Positions 1 to 9,065 of a DNA stretch of 64,000 nt are shown one piece after another. The DNA comes from JBEEFP01 sp041166085 (GTDB taxonomy: Bacteria > Actinomycetota > Acidimicrobiia > Acidimicrobiales > JAFATL01). A program made the position numbers and the translations under genes. The notes beneath the pieces are model-generated. The model was not told where the DNA came from, ran no database searches, and saw nothing but the letters and a program-made list of their open reading frames with translations. How positions within the stretch are numbered: the stretch's first letter is position 1; the number at the start of each line of letters is the position of its first letter. The stretch is from positions 1-64,000 of the forward strand of contig JBEEFP010000044.1 of assembly GCA_041166085.1 (NCBI GenBank). Reading direction: 5' to 3'.

Positions 1-9
1 CCCAATCTC

Positions 10-749
<740 letters not shown>

Positions 750-753
<4 letters not shown>

Positions 754-1556
754 ACGACCACCTCTTCCAGGTCGGCCCGGGTGCCGAGGTAGGCCTCCAC
801 GACGGCATCGTCGGACTGGACCTCTTCGGGCGTGCCCTCGGCCAGGACACTGCCGGCGGCGAGCGCGACGATGCGGTCGGAGATGCCCATCACGAGCGGC
901 ATGTCGTGCTCGATGATCAAGAAGGTGGCGCCCAGCTCGTCGCGCAGCTCGAGCAGCAGTGGGGCGAGCGCCTCGGTCTCGCGCTGGGCGATACCCGACG
1001 ACGGTTCGTCGAGCAGCACCAGCTCGGGCTGCATGGCGAGGATGGTGGCCAGCTCGGTGAGGCGCAGCGTGCCGTAGGAGAGCTCCGAGCACTGCTTGAT
1101 GGCGTAGTCGGCCAGACCGATGCGCTCGACGATGGCCTTGGCCTGCTCGTGCACGTCGGCCTCGGCCAGCACCGAGGCGCGGCTCCCCACCGCTCCGGCC
1201 AAGAGCCCCTGCACGGCGCCACCGGACATGCGGCGATGACACGCCGTCTTCACCACGTCGAGCACGGTCTCGTTCTGGAACAGGCGCGCCGTCTGGAACG
1301 TGCGACCCATCCCGAGCCACGCCCGGCGGAACGGCTTGGCCTCGACGAGGTCGATGTCCTGGAACCAGATGTGCCCGCGGGCGGGACGGTGGAACCCGGA
1401 GATGACGTCGAACAGCGTCGTCTTGCCGGCGCCGTTGGGCCCGATCAGGCCGACGATCTCGCCCTTGTCCACGTGGAAGCTCACGCCGTCGAGCACCTGC
1501 AGCCCGCCGAAGCGCAGCGAGATCTCGTCAACGGAGAAGTACCGCTCCTGCGCCAT
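750..1556 (-). CDS. livG: Liv-type ABC transporter ATPase, LivG class
   Basis: A 268-residue ATPase partner of LivF. Walker A GPNGAGKTT, the LivG-typical R-W-G-M-G-R-T-F-Q-like segment (here WLGMGRTFQTARLF), Walker B LVLLDEPSSGIAQRE and switch IEHDM are clear. The signature is LSYGT rather than LSGGQ or the LivG-usual LAYGQ, and the same LSxGT form recurs in the LivG half of the fusion at 11527-14463. The ATG at 1556 overlaps the permease stop as TGATG and its own stop overlaps the livF start, so three genes form one coupled operon. Confidence 0.93.
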
Positions 1557-3685
1557 CAGTCGGCGCCCCCGAGCACGAGCGTGCCGGCGGCCCGGTCGAA
1601 GGCCCCGGTGTCGGCGTCGCCGTAGGACGGCGTCCTGGCCTCGTCGTCGGCCGACGCCCACGCCACCCGCTCGCCGGGATCGAATCGCCGGAGCATCCGG
1701 CTGTAGAAGGAGGCCAGGCCGTTCGGGTTGTTGCTGACGGTGTAGATGGCGAGGAAGCCGGCGAGGATGAACTGGCCCTGGCTCACCGCGTCGATCGGGT
1801 TGGCGGTGAGCGCGGGAATGAGCACGAACAGCACGGGCACGAAGAAGGCGCCCGCCTGGAGCGCGACACCGGCGATGACGGCGTAGGTGATGAACGAGAG
1901 CGACAGGAAGAAGGTGAAGCTGGCCGGCGTGATCTTCACGTTCATGTAGGCGAAGGACCCGCCCGCGATGCCGGCGATGAAACCCGACAGCGCGAAGGCG
2001 AGCAGCTTGTAGCGCACCGGATCGATCCCCATGGAGATGGCGGTGTTCTCCGAATCGCGAATGGCGTGGAAGGCGCGGGCGACGCGCGTCTTGCCGAGGT
2101 TGCGCACGCCGACGAACACCAGTCCGGCGAAGAAGATCGACACGTAGAACGAGGGCTGGCTCAGGTCCTCGCGGAGCACGCCCCGCGTGACGTCGTTGCG
2201 CGTGCCGAGGAACGACTGGGTGAACAGCCAGCTCTCGGCCGCCACCATGAACGCGAGCGTCGCCAACGCGAGGAAGAAGCCGCGCAGGCGGAGCGCGGGC
2301 ACACCCACGAGCACCGCGAAGGGCACACCGATCAGGCCGGACAACGGCATCACCAGCCAGAAGGGCAGGTGGGCCTGGGTCGACAGCAACGCCGAACCGA
2401 ACGCGCCCGCGCCGGCGAAGGCCAGTGCGGCGAGGGAGATCTGCCCGGTCCAGCCGGTGAGCACCACGATCGACAGCCCGATGAGCGCGTAGAAGACGGC
2501 GGTGCCGAGCACCGTGGACCAGTAGGACACGGTGTAGACGGGCACGGCGAGCACGGCTGCGAGCAGCGCCAGTCCCAACACCATGCGCCCCAGCGGCCAG
2601 TCGGCGAGCAGGAGCTGCAGCGCGCCCCGTCGATCGAGGGCGCGTCGGATCTGGTCCTCGGGCTGCAGGCCACTGCCGAGCTTGACGAAGCCGACGCCCG
2701 AGTCCTCGTCGACCCGCACGCCCTTGAAGATGAACTTGGGCCGTGTCATCAGCACGACGATCACGACGAGGAACGAGACGAACTGCGGAGCGCCGGCGCC
2801 GCTGAACATGTCCTTCAGCACCCCATCGGGCCAGCTGATGCCGATGAAGACGGTCTGGGCCACGCCGAGCGCCAGCCCTCCGAGGAAGGTGCCGACCAGG
2901 CTGACGAACCCGCCGAACATGGCAGCGGTGAAGCCGGGCAGCACCAACAGCGTCAGCGCGACGAAGTCGAGCTGACGGTTGCCCCGCGACACGATGAGGA
3001 TCGCCGCGGTGGTGGCGAGTGCCGAGCCGACGGCCCAGGAGAAGGCAGCCACCCGATTGGCGTTGATGCCGAGCAGGCGCGCCGTCTCGCGCGAATCGGC
3101 GGTCGCCCGGATGGCGATGCCCAGGTTGCTGTAGCGGAAGAAGGCGCCGAGGGCGACCGCCAATGCGAGGGCCAGGACGGCGACGACCACGTCGTCGCCG
3201 AAGAACCGGAGACCGGCCAGCTTGTAGACGTGTTCGGGCACCACCGGTGGCACCGTCTCGGTCTGCTTGTTGAACAGGTCGATCGCGAGGCCGGTGATCA
3301 TGATGAACAGCCCGACGGTGGCGACGATCAGCGACATGGTGGGCGCCCCGACGAGGCGGCGCATGAACAACCGCTCGATGGCGAGGCCGACGAGCATGCT
3401 CACCCCGATCGCCAGCACGATCGCGAGCACGAGGGGCAGGCGGGGGAGCACCGGGTTCCACTCGAGGTGGGTGAACGGGATCTGGGCGTGCAGATGCTTG
3501 ATCTGCAGACGCCCCTGCGAGCCCTTCCACGACTTGAAGAACACGTAGGCGCCGACGGTGCCGGTGGCGCCGTGGGCGAAGTTGGGAACCCGGGTCGACT
3601 TGTAGACCATGGTGATCCCGAGGCCGTACAGGGCGAAGACAGCGCCGGCGAAGAGTCCCGAGACGGCCAGCTGGGCCCAGTACAT
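1556..3685 (-). CDS. Fused LivH-LivM branched-chain-type ABC permease
   Basis: A 709-residue membrane protein that joins two permeases normally encoded separately. The N-terminal half (about 1-330) is LivH-like: it starts YWAQLAVSGLFAGAVFALYG and contains the NFAHGATG and GIAIRATADSRETARLLGIN segments. The second half (about 380-680) is LivM-like, with LTGWTGQISLAALAFAGAGA and the GVPALRLRGFFLALATLAF segment. The start at 3685 is chosen because it sits directly on the conserved hydrophobic N-terminus; in-frame codons upstream add only a polar stretch. It leads the left liv operon and is divergent from the exported protein at 3741. The right liv locus has the same LivHM fusion. Confidence 0.9.
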   Translation of the reverse strand: MYWAQLAVSGLFAGAVFALYGLGITMVYKSTRVPNFAHGATGTVGAYVFFKSWKGSQGRLQIKHLHAQIPFTHLEWNPVLPRLPLVLAIVLAIGVSMLVGLAIERLFMRRLVGAPTMSLIVATVGLFIMITGLAIDLFNKQTETVPPVVPEHVYKLAGLRFFGDDVVVAVLALALAVALGAFFRYSNLGIAIRATADSRETARLLGINANRVAAFSWAVGSALATTAAILIVSRGNRQLDFVALTLLVLPGFTAAMFGGFVSLVGTFLGGLALGVAQTVFIGISWPDGVLKDMFSGAGAPQFVSFLVVIVVLMTRPKFIFKGVRVDEDSGVGFVKLGSGLQPEDQIRRALDRRGALQLLLADWPLGRMVLGLALLAAVLAVPVYTVSYWSTVLGTAVFYALIGLSIVVLTGWTGQISLAALAFAGAGAFGSALLSTQAHLPFWLVMPLSGLIGVPFAVLVGVPALRLRGFFLALATLAFMVAAESWLFTQSFLGTRNDVTRGVLREDLSQPSFYVSIFFAGLVFVGVRNLGKTRVARAFHAIRDSENTAISMGIDPVRYKLLAFALSGFIAGIAGGSFAYMNVKITPASFTFFLSLSFITYAVIAGVALQAGAFFVPVLFVLIPALTANPIDAVSQGQFILAGFLAIYTVSNNPNGLASFYSRMLRRFDPGERVAWASADDEARTPSYGDADTGAFDRAAGTLVLGGAD

Positions 3686-3740
3686 GCCTTGGTTGGTTTC
3701 GCCGTGATGTGACGAATGTCCTACTTCCGGCAGGAAGGAG

Positions 3741-5294
3741 ATGTCGGCCCGGCGAAGAACGTGGGCGGTGGCCTTCCGACGGGTCCTGATCGTGGTGATC
3801 GTCGCTCTCGCCCTTGGGGGCGTGGGGCTGGCGGGCGCCGGCGCCGCGCCGCCTCCCGACCTGGCTCCCGCCCTGCACGGCGCGGTCGAGACCCAGGCCT
3901 TCACCGCCGGGATCGGGGCCGTCTCCCTGCTCGTCGATCCCGGGACGGCCTACTCCTACTCGACCATGGACCGTGACGACTACGGCGGCGGGTCGGTCAG
4001 CTACACGATGACGGCGCGGGGGGCCAACCTCAACCTGGGCACCATCGCCCTCGCCGTCATCTGGGCCGCGCCGTCGTGCGATCCCGCGGACCCGAGCGCA
4101 TCGAACGGGCCCTGCGTGTTGTCGGGCGGGCTGGGTACCCCCAACACCGGGTTGCACGAGGCGGCCGGCTTCCCCGCCTACGCCGAGGCCCTCTACCCGC
4201 CCCCGCCCAAGGAGAACGGCCCGTCTCGGGAGACCGTCTACAAGTGCGTCGTCAACAAGGACGCGCCGGGCGCCGCGCCCACGAGCGGGTCGGCGGGGGA
4301 CGTCTGCAAGTCGAGCGACGCCATCCCGGCCACCTCCTGGGCGGAGGCGATCGGTGACTCTTACCGATCGCACGGGTTCTCGCGGGCCGTCGGCTTCGAC
4401 ATCCCCGGCGTGCTCAAGGTGGCGGGCAGCGAGTCGAACTCCGACGTGAAGGCGATCGAGGGCGGCAAGCTGTCGTCCGAGGGCTACTCGGTGCTGCGGG
4501 ACATCTCCCTCGCCGGCGGTCAGATCACCATCGACTCCACCCGTGCGTCGGGCAAGGTCGTATCCGGCTCGGACGGCGTGGCGGACCGCAGCGCCGCCTG
4601 CGGCTTCGAGGGCCTCACCATCGCCGGTCAGCGGGTCGGGATGGACGGACTCGACGCGTCCAGCCTCAAGCCGCTGCTCGACCAGGTGGAGGCGGTGGCC
4701 GGGTTCCGGGTCGAGATCCTCCCGCCGTCGCCCGTGGTCACCGAGGTGCGGGAGGGCGGCAAGCAGGTCGCCGAGTGCACGGGCATCCGCGTGTTCATCA
4801 CCGACATGCACACAGGCTCACCCGTGCCCGCGTGCACGCCGGTCATCGATCCATCCATCCCGCAGTGCGTGCCCGCCCTCGGCAACCGCTTCGAGTTCAC
4901 CTTCGGACGCATCAGCGTGCAGCAGTCGGTCAACAAGTTCGCGGGGGCTCCGGATGCCGGCGCGAGCGGCATCGTCGACCCCGGGCTGCTCCCCGACGTC
5001 GCAGGCACGGGCGCGGACGTCCTCGGCACCAGCATCGCCGCGCCGGAAGCGCCGAGTGACATCGGCATCTCGCCCGCTCCGTCGTCCAGTGGTGCCGGTG
5101 GTGGTCAGCCGTCCGGCTCGGCGGGCGCGGGGACCTACGGCGCCGCCGTCCCCGTCCACGGTCGGAACCTGGCCATGATCGGCGCCCTCACCGCGGCCAG
5201 CGCCAGCGCCATCGGCTTCGTGATCCTGTTGCTCATCGGCGTGGTCGGGTCGCTCGCCACCGGCAAGCCGCTGCGCATCCCCGGCCTGGGGTAG
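3741..5294 (+). CDS. Exported, C-terminally membrane-anchored protein beside liv locus
   Basis: A 517-residue protein I do not recognise. It has a basic N-terminus and hydrophobic signal segment (about 8-36) followed by an APPPD-like cleavage region, a long Ser/Gly/Asp-rich extracytoplasmic part with scattered cysteines, and a hydrophobic segment near the C-terminus (about 475-505) followed by a few residues. A purine-rich AGGAAGGAG abuts the ATG. It is divergent from the left liv operon by 55 bp. A smaller protein of the same plan (signal, Ser/Gly-rich body, C-terminal membrane span) is coupled to the right liv operon at 14460, which hints at a shared envelope role with the transporters. Confidence 0.75.
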   Translation: MSARRRTWAVAFRRVLIVVIVALALGGVGLAGAGAAPPPDLAPALHGAVETQAFTAGIGAVSLLVDPGTAYSYSTMDRDDYGGGSVSYTMTARGANLNLGTIALAVIWAAPSCDPADPSASNGPCVLSGGLGTPNTGLHEAAGFPAYAEALYPPPPKENGPSRETVYKCVVNKDAPGAAPTSGSAGDVCKSSDAIPATSWAEAIGDSYRSHGFSRAVGFDIPGVLKVAGSESNSDVKAIEGGKLSSEGYSVLRDISLAGGQITIDSTRASGKVVSGSDGVADRSAACGFEGLTIAGQRVGMDGLDASSLKPLLDQVEAVAGFRVEILPPSPVVTEVREGGKQVAECTGIRVFITDMHTGSPVPACTPVIDPSIPQCVPALGNRFEFTFGRISVQQSVNKFAGAPDAGASGIVDPGLLPDVAGTGADVLGTSIAAPEAPSDIGISPAPSSSGAGGGQPSGSAGAGTYGAAVPVHGRNLAMIGALTAASASAIGFVILLLIGVVGSLATGKPLRIPGLG

Positions 5295-5304
5295 GAACGC
5301 GGGC

Positions 5305-6375
5305 GTGAGCCCGCTCGAGAAGTACCGGGAGATGCGGGACTTCGGCGCGACGCCGGAGCCGTCGGGTGACGAGATCGTCCCCGTTGCCGAGGGTGAGCGG
5401 CCCCGCTTCGTCGTCCAAGAGCACCACGCCACCGCGTTGCACTGGGACCTCCGCCTGGAGCGGGACGGCGTGCTCGTCTCGTGGGCCGTGCCCAAGGGGA
5501 TCCCGCCTGACCCGCGCGAGAACCACCTCGCGGTGCACACCGAGGACCACCCGCTGATGTACCTCGACTTCCACGGCCAGATCCCCGAAGGCAGCTACGG
5601 CGCGGGGACGATGACGGTCTGGGACACCGGCACGTACGAGCCCGAGAAGTGGACCGACCGCGAGGTCATCGCCACCTTCCACGGCGAGAAGGTGCAGGGG
5701 CGCTACGTGCTGTTCCAGACGCGTGGCAAGCAGTGGATGATCCACCGCATGGACCCCCCGGCCGACCCGGACCGGGAGCTCATGCCGCACGGACTGCGGC
5801 CCATGATGGGGACGGGCGGCGAGCTACCGGCCGACGAGGAGGGCTGGGGCTTCGAGGTCGACTGGAACGGTGCGCGCGCCGTGCTCGGCAGCGACGGGGG
5901 TCGGGTCGAGATCAACGGTGGCGACGGGGAGGAGCTGCTGCCGCTGGCGCCGGAGATGCGGGCCCTGGGGTTGGCGCTCGGCAGCCTGCCCGTCGTCCTC
6001 GACGGCGACCTCATCGCCTTCGGTGCCGATGGACGGCCCGACGCGGAACGGCTGGCCCGGCGTCTGGCGGCCAAGAGCGACGGCGCGGCCCGGCGGCTGA
6101 CCACGAGCGTGCCGCTGACCTATGTGATCTCCGATCTGCTGTGGATGGACGGCCACTCGGCCGTCGACCTCGGGTACCAGGAGCGGCGCGCCCTCCTCGA
6201 CGGACTCGAGCTGGCCGGCCCCAACTGGCAGGTCCCGGCTTGGCACGAGGGCGACGGCGCGGCCCTGCTCGACGCGGTCCGGGCCCAGGGACTCACCGGC
6301 GTCGTCGCCAAGCGCCTCGACTCCCGGTACCGCCCGGGCGAGACGACGACCGACTGGGTCCGCGTCGGGGCCTGA
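5305..6375 (+). CDS. LigD-type 3'-phosphoesterase fused to a degenerate ATP-dependent ligase domain
   Basis: 356 residues. Residues about 1-160 are a LigD phosphoesterase (PE) domain with its metal/catalytic segment HHATALHWDLRLE and the later HPLMYLDF...IPEGSYGAGTM block, so this half looks active. Residues about 175-355 align with the adenylation domain of ATP-dependent DNA ligases: LDGDLIAF (motif III), YVISDLLWMDG (IIIa), VVAKRLDSRYRPG (IV). However motif I reads FEVDWNGAR where FExKxDGxR is expected, putting Asp186 in place of the adenylated lysine; motif V ends WVRVGA without its lysines; and there is no OB fold. A nuclease-type end-processing factor with a pseudo-ligase domain is the likely reading. 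No Ku gene is in the window. A TAGGAA element starting in the preceding stop codon may be its -10. Confidence 0.85.
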   Translation: MSPLEKYREMRDFGATPEPSGDEIVPVAEGERPRFVVQEHHATALHWDLRLERDGVLVSWAVPKGIPPDPRENHLAVHTEDHPLMYLDFHGQIPEGSYGAGTMTVWDTGTYEPEKWTDREVIATFHGEKVQGRYVLFQTRGKQWMIHRMDPPADPDRELMPHGLRPMMGTGGELPADEEGWGFEVDWNGARAVLGSDGGRVEINGGDGEELLPLAPEMRALGLALGSLPVVLDGDLIAFGADGRPDAERLARRLAAKSDGAARRLTTSVPLTYVISDLLWMDGHSAVDLGYQERRALLDGLELAGPNWQVPAWHEGDGAALLDAVRAQGLTGVVAKRLDSRYRPGETTTDWVRVGA

Positions 6376-6380
6376 CCCCT

Positions 6381-6429
6381 GTTCTCGAGGCAATGACTTA
6401 CGGTTTCCGTAAGTCATTGCCTCGAGAAC
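6381..6429. terminator. Perfect 23-bp hairpin after the LigD-like gene
   Basis: Two 23-nt arms (6381-6403 and 6407-6429) are perfect reverse complements around a TTT loop, starting 5 nt after the stop codon. The base of the stem contains TTCTCGAGG. No T-tract follows, so if it terminates transcription it is of the U-less type described for actinobacteria. The stem base is shared with the hairpins at 17381 and 42962. Confidence 0.8.
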
Positions 6430-6435
6430 GAATGT

Positions 6436-6516
6436 CGGCCCGGCCGGTCAGGCCTGCGGCTCGCCGGGGCGGCTGCTCACCCCTCCAAGCGCTGGCTTCC
6501 CCGACCGGCCGGGCCG
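6436..6516. repeat. Spaced 14-bp inverted repeat
   Basis: CGGCCCGGCCGGTC at 6436-6449 is exactly mirrored at 6503-6516 with a 53-bp spacer. It lies between the LigD-like terminator and the divIVA-like promoter. No protein-coding signal is seen here; a regulatory or structural role is only a guess. Confidence 0.5.
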
Positions 6517-6563
6517 CCCAAGTATGTGAAGCCCGGAGCCCTGGATGGGGGATCCACCCCCGG

Positions 6564-6569
6564 TACCAT
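6564..6569 (+). promoter_or_regulatory. -10 element TACCAT, leaderless promoter
   Basis: TACCAT ends 8 nt before the ATG at 6578, so transcription would start at or next to the start codon. No Shine-Dalgarno sequence is present. Confidence 0.6.
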
Positions 6570-6577
6570 CGCCGCCG

Positions 6578-7114
6578 ATGGCCATCACGCCCGAAGAGCT
6601 CCGGGAGGTGACGTTCCGGTGGGCGCCGCTGCGTGGCTATCACCCTGACGACGTCGACGAGTTCCTCGAGCGCATGGCGGCCGGCATCGAGATCCTCGCC
6701 ACGCGCGTGCGGGAGGCCACCGAGCAGGCGGTGCGGGTCGAGCAGTCCACGCCCATGCCCGAGCTGCCCGAGGACGACGACGCGATGCGCGAGGTGATCC
6801 TCGCGTCCCAGACCGTCGCCGACGAGGCGCTCGACCGGGCGCGTGACCAGGCGCGCCACGTGCTGGCCCGGGCCGAGGAGTACGCCCGCATCCTCCTCGA
6901 GGAGGCCATCGCCGCCACCGACCGCACCCGTGCCGAGGCGTGCGAGGCCACTGAGGCCGACCTCCGCAAGCTGCGCACCGCCCGCGACCGCCTGCACGTC
7001 CAGGCCCTCGCCGTCGAGCACGACGTCATCGCCAGCCCGCTGCCCCAGCCCGTCCCGAGCTGGCCCGCCTGCCTCCACGCCATCGAGCAGGTCTTCCCCG
7101 TCCCCACCCACTAG
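6578..7114 (+). CDS. DivIVA-domain protein
   Basis: 178 residues. The N-terminal 40 residues match the DivIVA/Wag31 lipid-binding domain (F..A..RGY...DVDEFLERM form). The middle (about 75-150) is alanine/glutamate/arginine-rich and predicted to be a coiled coil, followed by a Pro-containing tail. DivIVA proteins gather at negatively curved membrane such as poles and septa and organise growth; this one is shorter than Wag31, so it may be an accessory DivIVA-like factor. The ATG at 6578 is set by the -10 TACCAT spacing and by the position of the domain; upstream in-frame codons give a proline-rich non-conserved extension. Confidence 0.8.
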   Translation: MAITPEELREVTFRWAPLRGYHPDDVDEFLERMAAGIEILATRVREATEQAVRVEQSTPMPELPEDDDAMREVILASQTVADEALDRARDQARHVLARAEEYARILLEEAIAATDRTRAEACEATEADLRKLRTARDRLHVQALAVEHDVIASPLPQPVPSWPACLHAIEQVFPVPTH

Positions 7115-7337
7115 TCGGTCCTGCCCGGTGCCGGCAGGAGCGGCGGCGCCAACCCCGCCGCCCAGCGCCTTGGTTCGGCTGCCGGTCGGGCGTCGCGAGG
7201 CACGGGCAGCCCGACAGTGAGGGAGCGTCAGCGAGCGAAGCATGAGAAGGGTGACGGGGGTCACCGCACGTGGCAGGAACCTGACAGCTGGCGGCGAATC
7301 CAGGACTGTCACGTTTCCGACAAAGGGGATCCGGTCC
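7115..7337. other. Intergenic region before the right liv operon
   Basis: 223 bp without a convincing gene. It contains short inverted repeats (GGTGAC-GGGG-GTCACC at about 7251-7266 and TGACAG/CTGTCA around 7284-7314) and an AAAGGGGA ribosome-binding site at 7322-7329 for the GTG at 7338. The repeats could be operator-like but there is no recognised regulator match. Confidence 0.4.
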
Positions 7338-9065
7338 GTGCGGAAGTCGACGCTCGCCCTGTACGCGCCGTTCATCGCCATCGCCGTGGTGCAGGCGCTC
7401 TTCATCGCCCTGTTGCCATCCAACAGCCCGCAGGCCCAACAAGTGGCAGCGGGTCAGTTCGGTGGTACCCAGTCGCTCCAGAGCACCGGCGACGCCGGGA
7501 CGCCCGGCGCCGACAGCTCGGTCACCGGGGCGGGCGGCGCGGCTGCCGGGGCCACCGGCGGCGGGGGAGCCGCCCTCGCCAACAGCAAGGCCAGCGCGGC
7601 GGCCAAGCAGGCGACCCAGGAGTACCTGGCCGGCAAGGGCGACACCAGCCACTGCAAGAACGGCAGGCAGTTCCAGATCTTCTACGGATACAAGAGCGAC
7701 CCGCCGTGCGTCGCCAAGTTCCCGGCGGGGGCCGACAACGGCGGCGACACCTACCAGGGCGTCACCCGCGACACCATCAAGGTGATCTACTTCGAGGCGG
7801 AACCCAACGCGGCCGTCAACGCCGCGCTGGCGCCTCAGGGGCTGGCTGCGACCGACCAAGAGATCGCCGACATGGACAAGGCCTCGCAGGCCTTCATCGC
7901 CAAGCACTACGAGCTCTACGGCCGCAAGATCCAGTGGGAGCGGGTGCGGGGGAACTGCCCCACCACCCCGCCCGACTACGACGCGTGCCTGGCCGCGGCC
8001 CGCGAGGTGATCAAGAAGAAGCCGTTCATGGTGCTGTGGGCGACACCGCTGTACGCAACGGTGTTCGACGAGTGGGCCAAGGCCGGCATCGTCAGCGTCG
8101 GCGGCTGGCACTTCGACGACAAGTACTTCACCCAGCGCCGGCCGTACCGGTACGACGTCTTCATGGACGGCACCAGCTCGGCCGACCTCATCGGCGAGTA
8201 CTACTGCAAGAAGCTGGCGGGCAAGAACGCCGACCACGCCGGCTCCGGGACCTTCCCGGGCAGCGCCGAGCTCATCCGCAACACCCATCGACGGCTCGGC
8301 ATCTCCGTGCCCGAGATCGAAGCGAACGTGTCGACGGCCAAGCACGTGGCCGAGATCATCAACAAGTGCGATCCCGGCCACGACCCGGTGATCGCGACCT
8401 ACGAGTCCGACATCCAGCGGGCCCAGGAGCAGAGCCAGGCCACGACGCAGAAGTTCATCAGCTCACGGGTCACGACGACGGTGTGCATGTGCGACCCCAT
8501 CGCGCCGGTGTTCGGAACGGCGGGCTTCACCCAGGCGGGGTACTTCCCCGAGATCATGACGCCGGGACTCGGCCTGCTCGACTACGACAAGCTCGGCCGG
8601 CTGTACGACCAACAACAGATGCAACACGCCTTCGGGCCGAGTCATCTACGCGACGAGGTCCCGTTCCACGACAGCGACGCGGCGATCGTCTGGCGGGACA
8701 GCGGCAACACCGGTGATCCGTGCAAGAGCTGCAACTTGATCTGGGCGTACTACGCGGCCGCCGGCGCCTTCCTGCAGGGCACCGGTCCGGTCCTCAATCC
8801 GCTGAACATGGAGAAGGCGGTGCTCACGTCCAAGCCGCTGGGCGGCTGGCAGGCCAGCAACCACGATCCGCACGTGATCATGACCAAGTTCGGCCCCAAC
8901 GACTACACCGCCCTCCAGGACGCGCGCGAGGTGTACTGGGACCCGCAGGCCATCTCCAAGATCGACGGTCAGCCCGGTGCTTACGTGTCCATCAACGGCG
9001 GACAACGTTGGGAGAACGGCACCTGGCCCGGCGGGCTGTCCTCCCAGATCCCGGTCAGACCGTAA
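7338..9065 (+). CDS. Liv-type periplasmic substrate-binding protein
   Basis: 575 residues, larger than usual LivJ/LivK proteins. The N-terminus has a hydrophobic span (about 7-28), then a Gly/Ala/Ser-rich linker to about residue 95, then a type 1 periplasmic binding fold: GVTRDTIKV, a DxD/AAREVIKKKPFMVLW segment and repeated alpha/beta units. Several cysteine pairs (for example CMC and CKSC) suggest disulfides. The GTG at 7338 is chosen over an ATG at 7242 because AAAGGGGA stands 8 nt before it and the signal anchor follows at once. Its TAA overlaps the ATG of the LivHM fusion. It probably captures an amino acid, amide or short organic substrate for this transporter. Confidence 0.85.
   Translation: MRKSTLALYAPFIAIAVVQALFIALLPSNSPQAQQVAAGQFGGTQSLQSTGDAGTPGADSSVTGAGGAAAGATGGGGAALANSKASAAAKQATQEYLAGKGDTSHCKNGRQFQIFYGYKSDPPCVAKFPAGADNGGDTYQGVTRDTIKVIYFEAEPNAAVNAALAPQGLAATDQEIADMDKASQAFIAKHYELYGRKIQWERVRGNCPTTPPDYDACLAAAREVIKKKPFMVLWATPLYATVFDEWAKAGIVSVGGWHFDDKYFTQRRPYRYDVFMDGTSSADLIGEYYCKKLAGKNADHAGSGTFPGSAELIRNTHRRLGISVPEIEANVSTAKHVAEIINKCDPGHDPVIATYESDIQRAQEQSQATTQKFISSRVTTTVCMCDPIAPVFGTAGFTQAGYFPEIMTPGLGLLDYDKLGRLYDQQQMQHAFGPSHLRDEVPFHDSDAAIVWRDSGNTGDPCKSCNLIWAYYAAAGAFLQGTGPVLNPLNMEKAVLTSKPLGGWQASNHDPHVIMTKFGPNDYTALQDAREVYWDPQAISKIDGQPGAYVSINGGQRWENGTWPGGLSSQIPVRP

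Noticed and set aside
2066..3712. 548-codon open frame opposite the LivHM permease
   Set aside because: It mirrors the third-position GC bias of the real gene on the other strand, is extremely rich in Glu/Gln/Arg/His and matches no fold; a GC-rich antisense shadow.
5305..6375. A full non-homologous end-joining ligase
   Set aside because: The catalytic lysine, motif V lysines and OB fold are missing and no Ku gene or polymerase domain is present.
7242..7337. ATG 7242 as the start of the binding protein
   Set aside because: It adds 32 polar residues before the signal anchor; GTG 7338 has an AAAGGGGA site at proper distance.
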